Positions 19,838 to 28,262 of a stretch of 39,238 nt of DNA are shown here, in pieces (the stretch's first letter is position 1; the number at the start of each line of letters is the position of its first letter). The DNA comes from Candidatus Rokuibacteriota bacterium (GTDB lineage: Bacteria; Methylomirabilota; Methylomirabilia; Rokubacteriales; CSP1-6). Where the stretch lies: positions 1 through 39,238 of the forward strand of contig QHSR01000244.1 of NCBI GenBank assembly GCA_003221635.1, read 5' to 3'. The notes below the pieces were generated by a model. The model saw only the letters and a list, made by a program, of their open reading frames with translations. It ran no database searches and was not told the DNA's origin. Made by a program: the position numbers and the translations under genes.

Positions 19838-21331
19838 CTAAGGCTTTCGCCACGTCCCTCCGTCGCGGGCGATGAACGCTTCGGCTTCCGGCGGTCCCCA
19901 GGTGCCGGCTTCGTAGAGATAGGGCGCGGGCGCGGCGTCCTGGGCCCATGCGTCGAGCACCGGACCGAGCAGCGACCAAGCCTGCTCGACCCAATCGGCG
20001 CGCGCGTAGAGCGTCGAGTCGCCGTGCACCGCGTCGAGCAAGAGCCGCTCGTACGCCTCGGGAGGCTCGGCACCGAAGACCTCGCCGTAGCGAAAGTCGA
20101 GACCCACCGGCAGGAGCTTGAGATCCGGGCCGGGCATCTTCGCCGCCACGGTCAACGCCATGCCCTCGTCCGGCTGGATGCGGATCACGAGCTCGTTAGG
20201 CTCGACGCCGGCCGGATCGCGGTGGAAGATCATGTGGGGGGTGCGGTGGAAGCGGATCGCGATCTCGCTCACCCGCTTCGTCAGACGCTTGCCGGTCCGC
20301 AGGTAGAAGGGCACCCCGGCCCAGCGCCAGTTGTCGACGGTGAGCCGCAGGGCCGCGTACGTCTCGGTCTTTGAATCCGGTGCGACCCCCTTCTCCTGCA
20401 GGTAGCCCGGCACCGGCTTTCCCCCGACGAAGCCGGGGCCGTACTGGGCCCGGAACGCCACATCGTCGACCTTGCGTGGGTCGATCGGCCGGATGGCGCG
20501 CATCACCTTGTTCTTCTCGTCGTGCACCGGGCCGGCGTCGAAGGTCACGGGCGGTTCCAGCGCGATGAGGCACAAGAGCTGGAGCAGGTGATTCTGCACC
20601 ATGTCGCGCAGCGCGCCCGCCTCCTCGTAATACGCCCCGCGCGTCTCCACGCCGATCGACTCCGCGACGGTGATCTGGATCTCGGCGACGTGGTTGCGGT
20701 TCCACAGCGGCTCGAAGATTCCGTTGGCGAACCGGAGCACGAGGAGGTTCTGAACGGTCTCCTTGCCGAGGTAGTGATCGATGCGATAAATCTGCTCCTC
20801 ACGAAAGACCCGGCCCAGCCGGCTGTTGAGCGCCCGCGCGCTCTCGTAGTCGTGCCCGAAGGGCTTCTCGACGATGACGCGGGTCCAGCCTCCCTGCGGA
20901 CGCGCGAGTCCCGCGGCGCCGAGGTTCTCGACGATGGCGTCGTACAGGCTCGGCGGCGTCGCGAAGTAGAAGAGGCGGTTCGCGGGTCCGGAGCGGGCCC
21001 CTTCGATGTCCTTCAGGGCATGCTCGAGCTGCGCATAGAGCGCCGGCTTGGCGGGATCGCCAGCGACGTAGGAGAGGGACGCGGCGAAGCGGTCCCAGAC
21101 GTTCGCGGAGGGCGGCTGGGTGCGCGCGAACTCGCGCACGGCCTCCCGCATGCGCCGCCGAAACTCGTCGTGACTCACCTCGCTCCGCGCGCTGCCGATG
21201 ATCGCGAAGGGCTCCGGCAGCGTGCGCCCGGCGTAGAGGCTCCAGAGCGCTGGCACGAGCTTCCGGCGCGTCAGGTCCCCGGACGCCCCGAAGATGACCA
21301 GCGTGAACGGCTCGTCAGTCATCGTCGGCAT
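19838..21331 (-). CDS. zwf: Glucose-6-phosphate 1-dehydrogenase
   Basis: A 497-residue enzyme oxidising glucose-6-phosphate to 6-phosphogluconolactone with NAD(P)+, the entry to the oxidative pentose phosphate and Entner-Doudoroff pathways. Key motifs: VIFGASGDLTRRKL (cofactor loop), VIVEKPFGHD, RIDHYLGKETVQNLL (substrate-binding active-site signature), and FYLRTGKRL for phosphate binding. The length is normal. There are two ATGs (21331 and 21322); both precede the conserved strand, and neither has a strong Shine-Dalgarno. It starts 3 bases after the pgl stop and is last in the kinase-pgl-zwf operon. Confidence 0.96.
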   Translation of the reverse strand: MPTMTDEPFTLVIFGASGDLTRRKLVPALWSLYAGRTLPEPFAIIGSARSEVSHDEFRRRMREAVREFARTQPPSANVWDRFAASLSYVAGDPAKPALYAQLEHALKDIEGARSGPANRLFYFATPPSLYDAIVENLGAAGLARPQGGWTRVIVEKPFGHDYESARALNSRLGRVFREEQIYRIDHYLGKETVQNLLVLRFANGIFEPLWNRNHVAEIQITVAESIGVETRGAYYEEAGALRDMVQNHLLQLLCLIALEPPVTFDAGPVHDEKNKVMRAIRPIDPRKVDDVAFRAQYGPGFVGGKPVPGYLQEKGVAPDSKTETYAALRLTVDNWRWAGVPFYLRTGKRLTKRVSEIAIRFHRTPHMIFHRDPAGVEPNELVIRIQPDEGMALTVAAKMPGPDLKLLPVGLDFRYGEVFGAEPPEAYERLLLDAVHGDSTLYARADWVEQAWSLLGPVLDAWAQDAAPAPYLYEAGTWGPPEAEAFIARDGGTWRKP

Positions 21332-21334
21332 CTG

Positions 21335-22090
21335 CTATCGCGCCTCGCCAACCGGATGGAGCGTGGCCGCCGCGCGATCAGTGAGCCAGACCAGCGCGCC
21401 GTCGGTCGGCCTGACGAGCGCAGCCGGAAGCATCGCCTGCTCGGAGAGCACGGTCCTGACGATCTTCGCCTTCTCGGGCCCCGTGACGAGGAAGACCACG
21501 CGCGCCGCGGCGTTCAGCACCGGCAAGGTGAGCGTCAACCGCTGCGGGATCTGTGCGGCCGCGACGTGCACGGCGGCGACGGTGCGGAAGACTTCGCGGA
21601 GCACCGGAGACCCGGGGAACAGGGATGCCGTGTGCCCGTCGACGCCGAGGCCGAGCAGCACGAGGTCGAAGCGCGGGAGCTCGCCGCGGCGCGTCCCCAG
21701 GGCCTCGGCGAGCGTCGCCGCATACGCGGCGGCGGCGGCGTCGGCGTCGGCGTGCTCGGCACGCATCCGAAAGATCTGGGTCGGCGGAATGGGTACGCGG
21801 GACAGGAGCATCTCGTAGGCCATCCGGTAATTCGATTCGGGATGCTCGGGCGGTACGGCGCGCTCGTCGCCGAAGAAGACCCAGGTCCGGTCCCAGCGCA
21901 TGCGCTCGCTGAATGCCGGAAGCGCGAGCCGTGCGTACGTCGCGCGCGGAGTTTCCCCGCCGGCCAGGCACAGCGTGAATCGGCCCCGCTCCCTCACGGC
22001 GTCGGTCGCGGCGTCGACAATGAGATTGGCGGCGGTCTCGGCAAGCGCGGCGGGGTCCGCGCACACCGTCAGGTTGGCGTCCGATGCCAT
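21335..22090 (-). CDS. pgl: 6-phosphogluconolactonase
   Basis: A 251-residue enzyme of the DevB/Pgl (glucosamine-6-phosphate isomerase-fold) family, hydrolysing 6-phosphogluconolactone to 6-phosphogluconate. Motifs: CLAGGETPRATY, WVFFGDERAVPPEHPESNY and LLGLGVDGHTASLFPGS. The ATG at 22090 (MASDANLTV) is chosen as the nearest start before the first conserved helix and lies 7 bases after the kinase stop. It sits between the kinase and zwf, which act immediately beside it in the pathway. Confidence 0.94.
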   Translation of the reverse strand: MASDANLTVCADPAALAETAANLIVDAATDAVRERGRFTLCLAGGETPRATYARLALPAFSERMRWDRTWVFFGDERAVPPEHPESNYRMAYEMLLSRVPIPPTQIFRMRAEHADADAAAAAYAATLAEALGTRRGELPRFDLVLLGLGVDGHTASLFPGSPVLREVFRTVAAVHVAAAQIPQRLTLTLPVLNAAARVVFLVTGPEKAKIVRTVLSEQAMLPAALVRPTDGALVWLTDRAAATLHPVGEAR

Positions 22091-22097
22091 GCTCAAA

Positions 22098-23543
22098 TCA
22101 TACCCTCTCATCGAGGCGGCGCTGGCGCTCGATCGCCTCGCGGTAGCGTGCGTGATGGGCGCGGTCTGGCACGAAGGTCTCCCCGAGGGTCTGGCGGGCT
22201 GCGACGAGGTCGGGCAAGACGCCGAGTGCCTCGAGAGCAAGCAGCGCGGCTCCACGGCTCGTCGCCTCGGGCTCCGCCGACCACGTGACGGGGTGCCCGA
22301 TGGCGTCGGCGATGATCTGGGTCCAGGCGCGGGAGCGGCCGAGGGCGCCGCCGGAGGCGATGACCGCGTGGCCCGCGGACGCGCAGGGGGCCACGAGGCC
22401 GTAGACCATCGCGAGCCGGAGCGCCACGGCTTCGAGGGCGGCGTGCAGGATGTCGACGGCGCTCGTGTCCAGTCGAAGGCCGCCGACCAGGCCTCGTCGC
22501 CCGCCCCGCCATCCCGGCGATCGCTCCCCGGCCAGATGGGGGAGCACCGTGAGGCCGTGTCCGTCAGCTGGTAGCGCGGCGAGGGCGGCTTCGACTTCAT
22601 CGTCGCGCCCGAGGTGCAGCACCTGCCGGCACCACGCATGAACGTTGCCCCCTTCGGACGTCGAGCCCCCGACAACCGAGCGGGCATGATCCACCCGGTA
22701 TCGCCAGAGTCCGCGTGGCGGTGGGGCCGAATGATCGCGCGTGACCACCCTGAGGGCGGCCGAGGTGCCTACGTTGAGGGCAATACGCGCGGGATCGACG
22801 CAGTCGGAGCCGATGTTGCTCGCCGCCCCGTCGCCGACTGCCGAAAACCAGCTTGCGGTTCGGAGTGCAGGCCAGCGGCGCGCCCACGGCGCGCGCAGCC
22901 CGCGCCGCGGCTCGGTCCGGTCGGCGAGCCGGAAGAGGTGGCGCTCTTCGATCTCGGCCGCGGCCAGCGCTTCAGGATCCCACCGCGCCGCCGCCTGATC
23001 GAAGAGCCCTGTCCCCGAGGCCATCGACACGCTCGTCGTCGCTTCCCCGAATAGCGAGAGCTCGAGAAACTCACCGAACGACCCCCACCGCGCGACGCGC
23101 TGGGCGTCGACGGGGCGCTCGCGAGCGAGCCAGCGGAGCTTGGCGGGCCAGTATGACGAGTGCAGATGGCAGCCGGTGCGAGCGTGCAGTGCCTCGTCGT
23201 CCAGCGCCGAGCGGAGCAGCTGGGCGTCTCCGACGCTCCGGGTGTCTGCCCACATATAAACGGGTGTGATCGGGCGCCCGCCGCCGTCGAACCCCAGGAG
23301 TCCATGCCAGAATGTCGCGACGCCGACCGCCCGCGTTTCCTCCGGGGGTCGATTCGGGTGGATGGCGTCCAGGCATGCGGCGACTCCGTCCATCAACCGT
23401 GCCGCGTCGTGCTCGACGCCGCCATCCGGTGTCAGGGTTGGCGCGTACTGCACCTGGTGTGAGCGCCCGACGATCGCCCGCCCCGCGCTGTCGTAGAAGG
23501 CGGCGCGGACAGACGAGGTCCCGACGTCGAGCGCGATGACCAT
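22098..23543 (-). CDS. FGGY-family carbohydrate kinase, probable gluconokinase
   Basis: A 481-residue kinase. N-terminal phosphate-1 motif: ALDVGTSSVRAAFYD. Second-domain motifs: ALNVGTSAALRV and GHAVIASGGALGRSRAWTQIIADAIGHPV (adenosine region); VLPHLAGERSPGW is the FGGY sugar-specificity loop region. FGGY kinases phosphorylate gluconate, xylulose, glycerol and similar sugars. Here the tight coupling to pgl and zwf makes gluconate to 6-phosphogluconate the best guess. The ATG at 23543 lies 6 nt after a -10-like TATCTT on the minus strand, with no Shine-Dalgarno, so the operon mRNA is probably leaderless. Confidence 0.88.
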   Translation of the reverse strand: MVIALDVGTSSVRAAFYDSAGRAIVGRSHQVQYAPTLTPDGGVEHDAARLMDGVAACLDAIHPNRPPEETRAVGVATFWHGLLGFDGGGRPITPVYMWADTRSVGDAQLLRSALDDEALHARTGCHLHSSYWPAKLRWLARERPVDAQRVARWGSFGEFLELSLFGEATTSVSMASGTGLFDQAAARWDPEALAAAEIEERHLFRLADRTEPRRGLRAPWARRWPALRTASWFSAVGDGAASNIGSDCVDPARIALNVGTSAALRVVTRDHSAPPPRGLWRYRVDHARSVVGGSTSEGGNVHAWCRQVLHLGRDDEVEAALAALPADGHGLTVLPHLAGERSPGWRGGRRGLVGGLRLDTSAVDILHAALEAVALRLAMVYGLVAPCASAGHAVIASGGALGRSRAWTQIIADAIGHPVTWSAEPEATSRGAALLALEALGVLPDLVAARQTLGETFVPDRAHHARYREAIERQRRLDERV

Positions 23544-23561
23544 TGAGTTAAGATAGCCCCC
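23544..23561. promoter_or_regulatory. 18-bp divergent promoter spacer kinase / small ORF
   Basis: The kinase ATG (23543, minus) and the small-gene ATG (23562, plus) are separated by 18 bases. On the plus strand TAAGAT (23549-23554) ends 7 nt before the ATG. On the minus strand TATCTT (23555-23550) ends 6 nt before the ATG and is followed by AACTCA; the metH side of the other spacer has AACTCT at the same place. This suggests overlapping divergent promoters that give leaderless transcripts. Confidence 0.5.
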
Positions 23562-23780
23562 ATGGCGGAGAGCTGGGAAGTTCTGACGTTGAGAGGATTG
23601 GCATCCACCGACGAGCGCGCCGAGAAGTTCACGGGCACGCTCGTCATTCACCGAGAGGACAGTGCGGAGCCGGTGGAGTCGGTGTCGGTGTCCATCAAGC
23701 GTACTGTCCTCGCGGAGCTGCACGAGAACCTCGGGCGCCTCCTCGCCCGGTCCACAGGGATCACACGGAGACCCGCATGA
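23562..23780 (+). CDS. Small protein of unknown function (72 aa)
   Basis: A 72-residue, soluble-looking protein with alternating beta-type segments (KFTGTLVIHRED, VESVSVSIKRTVL) and a short C-terminal helix. No signal peptide, cysteines or known motif. Support for coding: a start 7 nt after a -10-like box, and an ATGA overlap between its stop and the next gene's ATG at 23777, the usual sign of translational coupling. I recognise no family. Confidence 0.6.
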   Translation: MAESWEVLTLRGLASTDERAEKFTGTLVIHREDSAEPVESVSVSIKRTVLAELHENLGRLLARSTGITRRPA

Positions 23781-24147
23781 CCGACACGGCTGTCTCGCTC
23801 GGGTCGAACGTCGGCTGGTACGTCTCCCAGAGCCAGCTCTTGATCGTGCTGGGGCCGGAGCACGCCCAGACGATCGCGAACGACGGGTTCAGTCGGGCCG
23901 ATGTCCAGCGCTTCGTCTTCGAGCACGCGCGGCTGCCGCTTCGCACGCTCAAGCTCGGCGGCATGTGGGGCATCCAGGACTGGCCGCGTTGGATGCTCGC
24001 GGTCACCGACGACGACGCCCTGCTGCCGCAGGTGCCGTCACCGGAGGACGTGATCGTCATGGTCGCGGGCGGTCCCGGCAAGCACTCGGCGGCGTCCCGA
24101 ACTGCACCTTCAGCCGCGCCGTGTCGCGGCCGATCCAGCCGATCTGA
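23777..24147 (+). pseudogene. Conserved unknown protein with a C-terminal frameshift
   Basis: From the ATG at 23777 (GGAG at 23767-23770) the frame encodes about 106 conserved-looking residues (QLLIVLGPEHAQTIANDGFSRADVQ, EHARLPL, GGMWGIQDWPRW, VIVMVAGGPGKHSA). After about 24091 this frame turns into an Arg/Ser-rich tail that runs to 24391 inside the opposite EamA gene. The adjacent frame instead continues VPNCTFSRAVSRPIQPI and stops at 24145-24147, which looks like the real end. The simplest reading is loss of one base near 24092. I have seen similar segments at the end of longer proteins, so this may also be an N-terminally shortened copy (inference, no name assigned). Sequencing error is possible. 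Confidence 0.6.
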
Positions 24148-24210
24148 CCCGCGTGGCGACTCGCGCGACGCCGCGTGGCCGGGTTCGTCGCGATCCCGGG
24201 GGAGGCCGTA

Positions 24211-25137
24211 TCATCGTCGGTCGGTGACCAGGAGGCCGAGCGCCGCGACGAGCAGGAGGGCGCCGGCTCCCCCGGCGGCGCCGAGCCGCTCGCCGAACAG
24301 CGCCACGCCCAGAACGGTCGCGGTCAGGGGCTCGAGCAGCGTCACGAGGCCGGCGACGGACGCGGGCACGTGGCGCAGCCCGACAGTATAGACGGCGTAC
24401 GCGGCCGCGGTCGTGACCCCTCCGAGATAGAGTAGCCACGGCCACCCGAGGGCCAGTTGCGCGAGCGGCGCCGAAGTCCACAGAAGAGCCGGTGTCAGAA
24501 CCACGGCGCCGACGGTGAACGTGAGCGCCGCGAGGGGAAGCGGCGCGGACTGCGTGAGGCTCGCCTTGGCCGCGAGCACGTAGAGCGCGTAGGCGAGCCC
24601 GGCGACCAGGGCCAGCAGCACGCCGCCGACGAACCGTGCCGACAGATCGGGCAGACCGTGCGGGGCGGCTACGAGCAGTGCGGTCCCGAGCACACCCAGG
24701 GCGAGCGCCACGCGAGCGCGCATCGCACGGCGCTCGCCGAGCAGCCACGGAGCGAGCGTCGCGATCACGAGCGGCGCCGAGCAGATCGCGACGAGCGCGG
24801 CGATCGCGATCCCGCTGAGCGTCACCGCCGTGAAGTACGCGGCCTGGTAAACGGCCATGCACGCGCCCATCGCGATGCAGCGCCAGCGGTCATCGGCCGC
24901 GACGGCGATCGGTCCGCTGGTCATCGACGCGGCGAGGAGCAGGAGGATGGCGGCGACCCAGAGGCGCGCGGTCCCGACCAGGAGCGGGCTCGCCGCCGCG
25001 CGGTCGACGAGGACCGTCATCACCGAGCCGCTCGTCCCCCAGGAGACGGCGGCGAGCGCGATGAGGACGAGACCGCCGACGGTCCAGGGGGCTTGACGGG
25101 CTCGAGGCACGCCGCGATCATAGCTCGGGCGCGTCAT
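24211..25137 (-). CDS. EamA-family (drug/metabolite) transporter
   Basis: A 308-residue inner-membrane protein with ten hydrophobic segments arranged as two five-helix EamA repeats; each repeat ends with a Gly/Ala-rich helix. GTSGSVMTVL, YQAAYFTAVTLSGIAIAALVAI and PASVAGLVTLLEPLTATVLG are typical signatures. Members export amino acids or other metabolites; the substrate cannot be predicted. The start at 25137 (MTRPSYDRG) gives a short cytosolic N-terminus. A longer in-frame extension to 25269 is antisense to the neighbouring dehydrogenase and not credible. Confidence 0.9.
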   Translation of the reverse strand: MTRPSYDRGVPRARQAPWTVGGLVLIALAAVSWGTSGSVMTVLVDRAAASPLLVGTARLWVAAILLLLAASMTSGPIAVAADDRWRCIAMGACMAVYQAAYFTAVTLSGIAIAALVAICSAPLVIATLAPWLLGERRAMRARVALALGVLGTALLVAAPHGLPDLSARFVGGVLLALVAGLAYALYVLAAKASLTQSAPLPLAALTFTVGAVVLTPALLWTSAPLAQLALGWPWLLYLGGVTTAAAYAVYTVGLRHVPASVAGLVTLLEPLTATVLGVALFGERLGAAGGAGALLLVAALGLLVTDRR

Positions 25138-25197
25138 TGGCCCGCGGCGCGTCGGAAAACGCCCTGACATGCCTCGAACCCCAGGAGGAGCCCGTCC

Positions 25198-26098
25198 ATG
25201 AAGATCGGATTCATCGGGATCGGCGCGATGGGCCGGCCCATGCTGGCGAACCTCGTGAAACAGGGACACAGCGTGGCCGCATACGACGTGGTCGAGGCCG
25301 CGCTGGACGGTGCCGTGAAGCTCGGCGCGGCCCGAACGGGCTCGGCGGCCGCGGCGGCGCGCGACCGTGATCTCGTGATCACCGTGCTTCCTTCGTCATC
25401 GCATGTCGAGTCGGCGTATCTGGGCGCCGGCGGCGTCCTGGAAGGCATCGGAGCCGGGCGTCTCTGCATCGACATGTCCACGATCGATCCGAGCGTGTCG
25501 CGGCGGGTCGCGGAGGCCGTGGGCCAGCGTGGCGCGCGCTTCCTCGATGCGCCCGTGTCGGGCGGCGTCCCGCGTGCCGAGGACGGGACACTCGCGATCA
25601 TGGTCGGGGGTGACGCGCGAGACTTCGAGGACGCCCGCCCCGTGCTCTCGGCGATGGGCGCCAACATCATCCACGTCGGGCCGGTCGGGTCGGGCGAGGT
25701 CGCCAAGCTCTGCAACAACCTGATCGCGGGGGTGGCGGCCGTCGCGGTCAGCGAGGCGTTCAGGATCGCCGAGGGGTTCGGCGTGGACGCGAAGGTCCTG
25801 ACCGACGTCATCTCGAAATCGTCGGGCCACCTGGGTGATGGAGCACATGCACCCGGTGCCCGGCCTCGTGACGAAGGCGCCCTCGAGCCGCGACTATGCT
25901 CCCGGCTTCACCACCGACCTGATGGCGAAGGACCTCGGGCTGGCCGTCAACGCCGCGCGTGAGCTGCGCGTGCCGGTCGTGGTGGCGCCGGCGGCGCAGC
26001 AGATGCTCAGGCTCGCATCGTCCCACGGCCTCGGGCGGAAGGACTTCTCGTCGGTCTATATGTTCCTCAGAGCATCAAGCCGCGAGGCGCCGGTCTGA
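25198..26098 (+). pseudogene. Beta-hydroxyacid dehydrogenase (HIBADH family) with a frameshift
   Basis: The ATG at 25198 (AGGAGGAG upstream) opens a HIBADH-family enzyme: GFIGIGAMGRPMLANL, IDMSTIDPSVSRR, FLDAPVSGGVPRAEDG and the catalytic Lys in GEVAKLCNNLIAG. Around 25830-25840 the frame breaks. The rest of the C-terminal domain (MEHMHPVPGL...YAPGFTTDLMAKDLGLAVNAA) continues in another frame to the TGA at 26096-26098. The combined span is 901 bases, one more than a multiple of three. Removing one G in CTGGGTG would restore a 299-residue protein of normal length. It is either a recent pseudogene or a one-base error in the sequence. Confidence 0.85.
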
Positions 26099-26104
26099 TA
26101 TACT
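26099..26104 (+). promoter_or_regulatory. -10 element TATACT of the aldehyde oxidoreductase operon
   Basis: TATACT overlaps the end of the frameshifted dehydrogenase (TGA 26096-26098) and would start transcription near 26111, leaving about 36 nt of leader that holds GAGGAGG (26134-26140). No TTG-type -35 is present 17 bases upstream (CAAGCC). Confidence 0.4.
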
Positions 26105-26146
26105 GCCTCCCGTTTTGCCGAGCGTGAACGGCTGAGGAGGCCCGCC

Positions 26147-26470
26147 TTGGCGATGTACGTCATGCTGAGCACGCTGTCCGAATCGGGGCGCAAGGTGCTC
26201 CGCGGGCGGCCCGGCTGGATCCGGAAGGTGAACGCCGACGTGCAGCGCATGGGCGCGCGCGTCGTCGCCCAGTACGCGGTGCTGGGTCCCTACGACTTCG
26301 TCACCATCATCGAGGCGCCGGACAACGCCACGATCTCGCGTGTGTCGGTGGAGCTGGGCGCGCGCGGCGGCGTCGCCGGAATGACGATGGCGGCGATCCC
26401 GCTCGACGAGTTCATCAGCCGGCTGGAGCGCGGCAAGGCGCACAAGCGTAACGAAAGGAAGAAGCGGTGA
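26147..26470 (+). CDS. GYD domain protein
   Basis: A 107-residue protein of the small ferredoxin-fold GYD family (YVMLSTLSESGRKVL...GARVVAQYAVLGPYDFVTIIEAPD), in which the G-x-YD motif appears as LGPYDFV. The family's function is unknown; by fold it may be a dimeric ligand- or heme-binding alpha-beta barrel. The TTG at 26147 is preferred because GAGGAGG lies 6 bases upstream; the ATG at 26153 is the alternative. The basic tail (KAHKRNERKKR) is unusual. Its TGA overlaps the GTG of the polyferredoxin gene, so it is part of the oxidoreductase operon and may be a regulator or accessory factor. Confidence 0.87.
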   Translation: MAMYVMLSTLSESGRKVLRGRPGWIRKVNADVQRMGARVVAQYAVLGPYDFVTIIEAPDNATISRVSVELGARGGVAGMTMAAIPLDEFISRLERGKAHKRNERKKR

Positions 26471-26937
26471 GCGTGCTCAAGATCCATCCGGAGAAATGTA
26501 CCGGCTGCCTCCGCTGCGAGCTGGCCTGCTCGTACATGCAGACCGGCGAGTTCCAGCCTGCCAAGTCCGTGATCCGGGTCGCCCCGTTCGAGGGTCACAC
26601 GTCCTACGCGCCCTACACCTGTACGCAGTGCGCGGAAGGATGGTGTATGACCGCGTGCCCGGTGGGCGCGATCACGATCAACGCCGTCGGCGCCAAGGAC
26701 GTCCTCGACGACCGGTGTGTCGGCTGCAAGCTCTGCACGATCGCCTGCCCCTACGGGACGATGTTCTACGATCCCGCGACGCGCAAGGCCTTCAAGTGCA
26801 ATCTGTGCGGCGGCGCCCCGGCGTGCGCCGAGGCGTGCCCGACGGCCGCCATCACCTATGAGGACGTGACGACCGAGGATTGGCTCGGCGACTTCGCGCG
26901 CGAACGGACCGCGCGGGTCCTCGCGGGGGCGAGCTGA
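26467..26937 (+). CDS. Polyferredoxin electron-transfer subunit (four [4Fe-4S])
   Basis: A 156-residue HycB/DmsB-like iron-sulfur protein with sixteen cysteines in four groups: CTGCLRCELAC, CTQCAEGWCMTACP, CVGCKLCTIACP and CNLCGGAPACAEACP. This is the pattern of the small subunit that relays electrons from a catalytic Mo/W subunit. It matches AorA of the Aromatoleum aldehyde oxidoreductase in type and context. No Tat or Sec signal is present, so the complex is cytosolic. The GTG start overlaps the GYD stop (GTGA) and its stop overlaps the next ATG (TGATG). Confidence 0.93.
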   Translation: MSVLKIHPEKCTGCLRCELACSYMQTGEFQPAKSVIRVAPFEGHTSYAPYTCTQCAEGWCMTACPVGAITINAVGAKDVLDDRCVGCKLCTIACPYGTMFYDPATRKAFKCNLCGGAPACAEACPTAAITYEDVTTEDWLGDFARERTARVLAGAS

Positions 26938-28262
26938 TGGCCGCCCGGCATTTGATCATCGGCGGCGGCACGGCCGGGATGAACGCGATCCGCACCATCC
27001 GTGAGGAGGAGTCCGAGCGGTCGACGATCACGCTGGTGAGCGCCGAGAAACCGTATTCGCGCATGGTCCTGCCGTACTACCTCGATCGCTCGATCGCCGA
27101 ATCACATGTCTTCACGGCGACCGCGAAGGTGCTCGCCGACTGGGGCGTGACGCCGCACCTGGGCAAGCGCGCGACCGCGCTCGACACCACGGCGAACGTG
27201 TGTACCCTCGACGACGGCGCGACCGTCGAGTACGACGATTGCCTGATCGCGACGGGCTCCTCGGCGGTCCGGGCGCCGGTTCCGGGCGCCGACGGACGTG
27301 GCGTCCACTCCTTCTGGACGCTGGACCAGGCGCGCGGGGTGATCGCCCAGATCCAGCCGGGCAGCCACGTCGTGATGGTCGGGGCGGGCTTCATCGCCTT
27401 TACCATCCTCAACTCCATCCTGGCGCTCGGCGCCAAGCTGACGATCGTCGAAGTGGCTCCGCGCATCCTGCCGCGAATGATCGACGACACCGGCGCCCAG
27501 CTCGTCGAGGCGTGGCTCACGAAGCACGGCGTCGGCGTCCGCACCGGCGCGAAGCTCACCCGGATCGACGACGTCAAGGGCCGGCTGCGACTCAAGATGG
27601 CCGCGGGTGGCGACCTGGTGGCCGACGTCGTGATCATGGCGACGGGCATCCGGACGAATCTCGATTGGCTCAAGAGCTCGGGCGTGAAGGTGAATCAGGG
27701 CGTCGTCGTCGACGACCATCTGCGCTCGAGCGTCCCGAACGTCTACGCGGCCGGCGACGTGGCGGAAGGCCCCGACCTGCTCTCGCAGGCGAACGCGGTG
27801 CACGCGATCGAGCCGACCGCCCAGGAGCACGGCCGCGTCGTCGGCGCCAACATGGCCGGCAAGGATGTTCGCTACCGTGGCAGCCTCATCATCAACATCG
27901 TCGAGGTCTGCCACCTCGACGTCGCGTCGTTCGGCGCGTGGGACGACGCCCGCGCCGAGACGGCGAGCGGTGTCAGAGCCGACCGGCCGGCGTACCGCAA
28001 GCTCCTCTGGAAGGGCGAGCGGCTGACGGGGGCCATCATCCTCGGGCCGTCGAGCGACATCTGGACGACCAACGACGTGGGAATGCTGAAGGGGCTCGTC
28101 CAGTCCGGGGTCGCGCTCGGCCGCTGGAAGGCCCACTTGAAGAAGAACCCCTTCGACATCAAGCCGGCGTTCATCGCGACCAAAACGACGAGCATGCTAC
28201 TTCCCGAAACCATCCTGGGGCGCCCGTCGAAGGCCCCCGGGGAGACCCCGGTGGCCGTATGA
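26937..28262 (+). CDS. FAD-dependent NAD(P)H oxidoreductase subunit
   Basis: A 441-residue pyridine nucleotide-disulfide reductase-fold flavoprotein. The FAD motif is HLIIGGGTAGMNAIRTI; YDDCLIATGSSAV is the ATG motif; VVMVGAGFIAFTILNSILALGAKLTIVE is the NAD(P)-binding motif; VYAAGDVAE is the second FAD motif. There is no redox-active CxxxxC pair. It resembles NADH-linked subunits that couple a ferredoxin-type partner to nicotinamide, such as AorC of Aromatoleum. The ATG at 26937 overlaps the preceding TGA and its stop overlaps the AOR start as ATGA, so equimolar synthesis in one complex is likely (inference). Confidence 0.92.
   Translation: MAARHLIIGGGTAGMNAIRTIREEESERSTITLVSAEKPYSRMVLPYYLDRSIAESHVFTATAKVLADWGVTPHLGKRATALDTTANVCTLDDGATVEYDDCLIATGSSAVRAPVPGADGRGVHSFWTLDQARGVIAQIQPGSHVVMVGAGFIAFTILNSILALGAKLTIVEVAPRILPRMIDDTGAQLVEAWLTKHGVGVRTGAKLTRIDDVKGRLRLKMAAGGDLVADVVIMATGIRTNLDWLKSSGVKVNQGVVVDDHLRSSVPNVYAAGDVAEGPDLLSQANAVHAIEPTAQEHGRVVGANMAGKDVRYRGSLIINIVEVCHLDVASFGAWDDARAETASGVRADRPAYRKLLWKGERLTGAIILGPSSDIWTTNDVGMLKGLVQSGVALGRWKAHLKKNPFDIKPAFIATKTTSMLLPETILGRPSKAPGETPVAV

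Noticed and set aside
24148..24391. Continuation of the 23777 gene to a 204-residue protein
   Set aside because: The tail is Arg/Ser/Pro noise that overlaps the opposite EamA gene, while the adjacent frame carries a sensible C-terminus.
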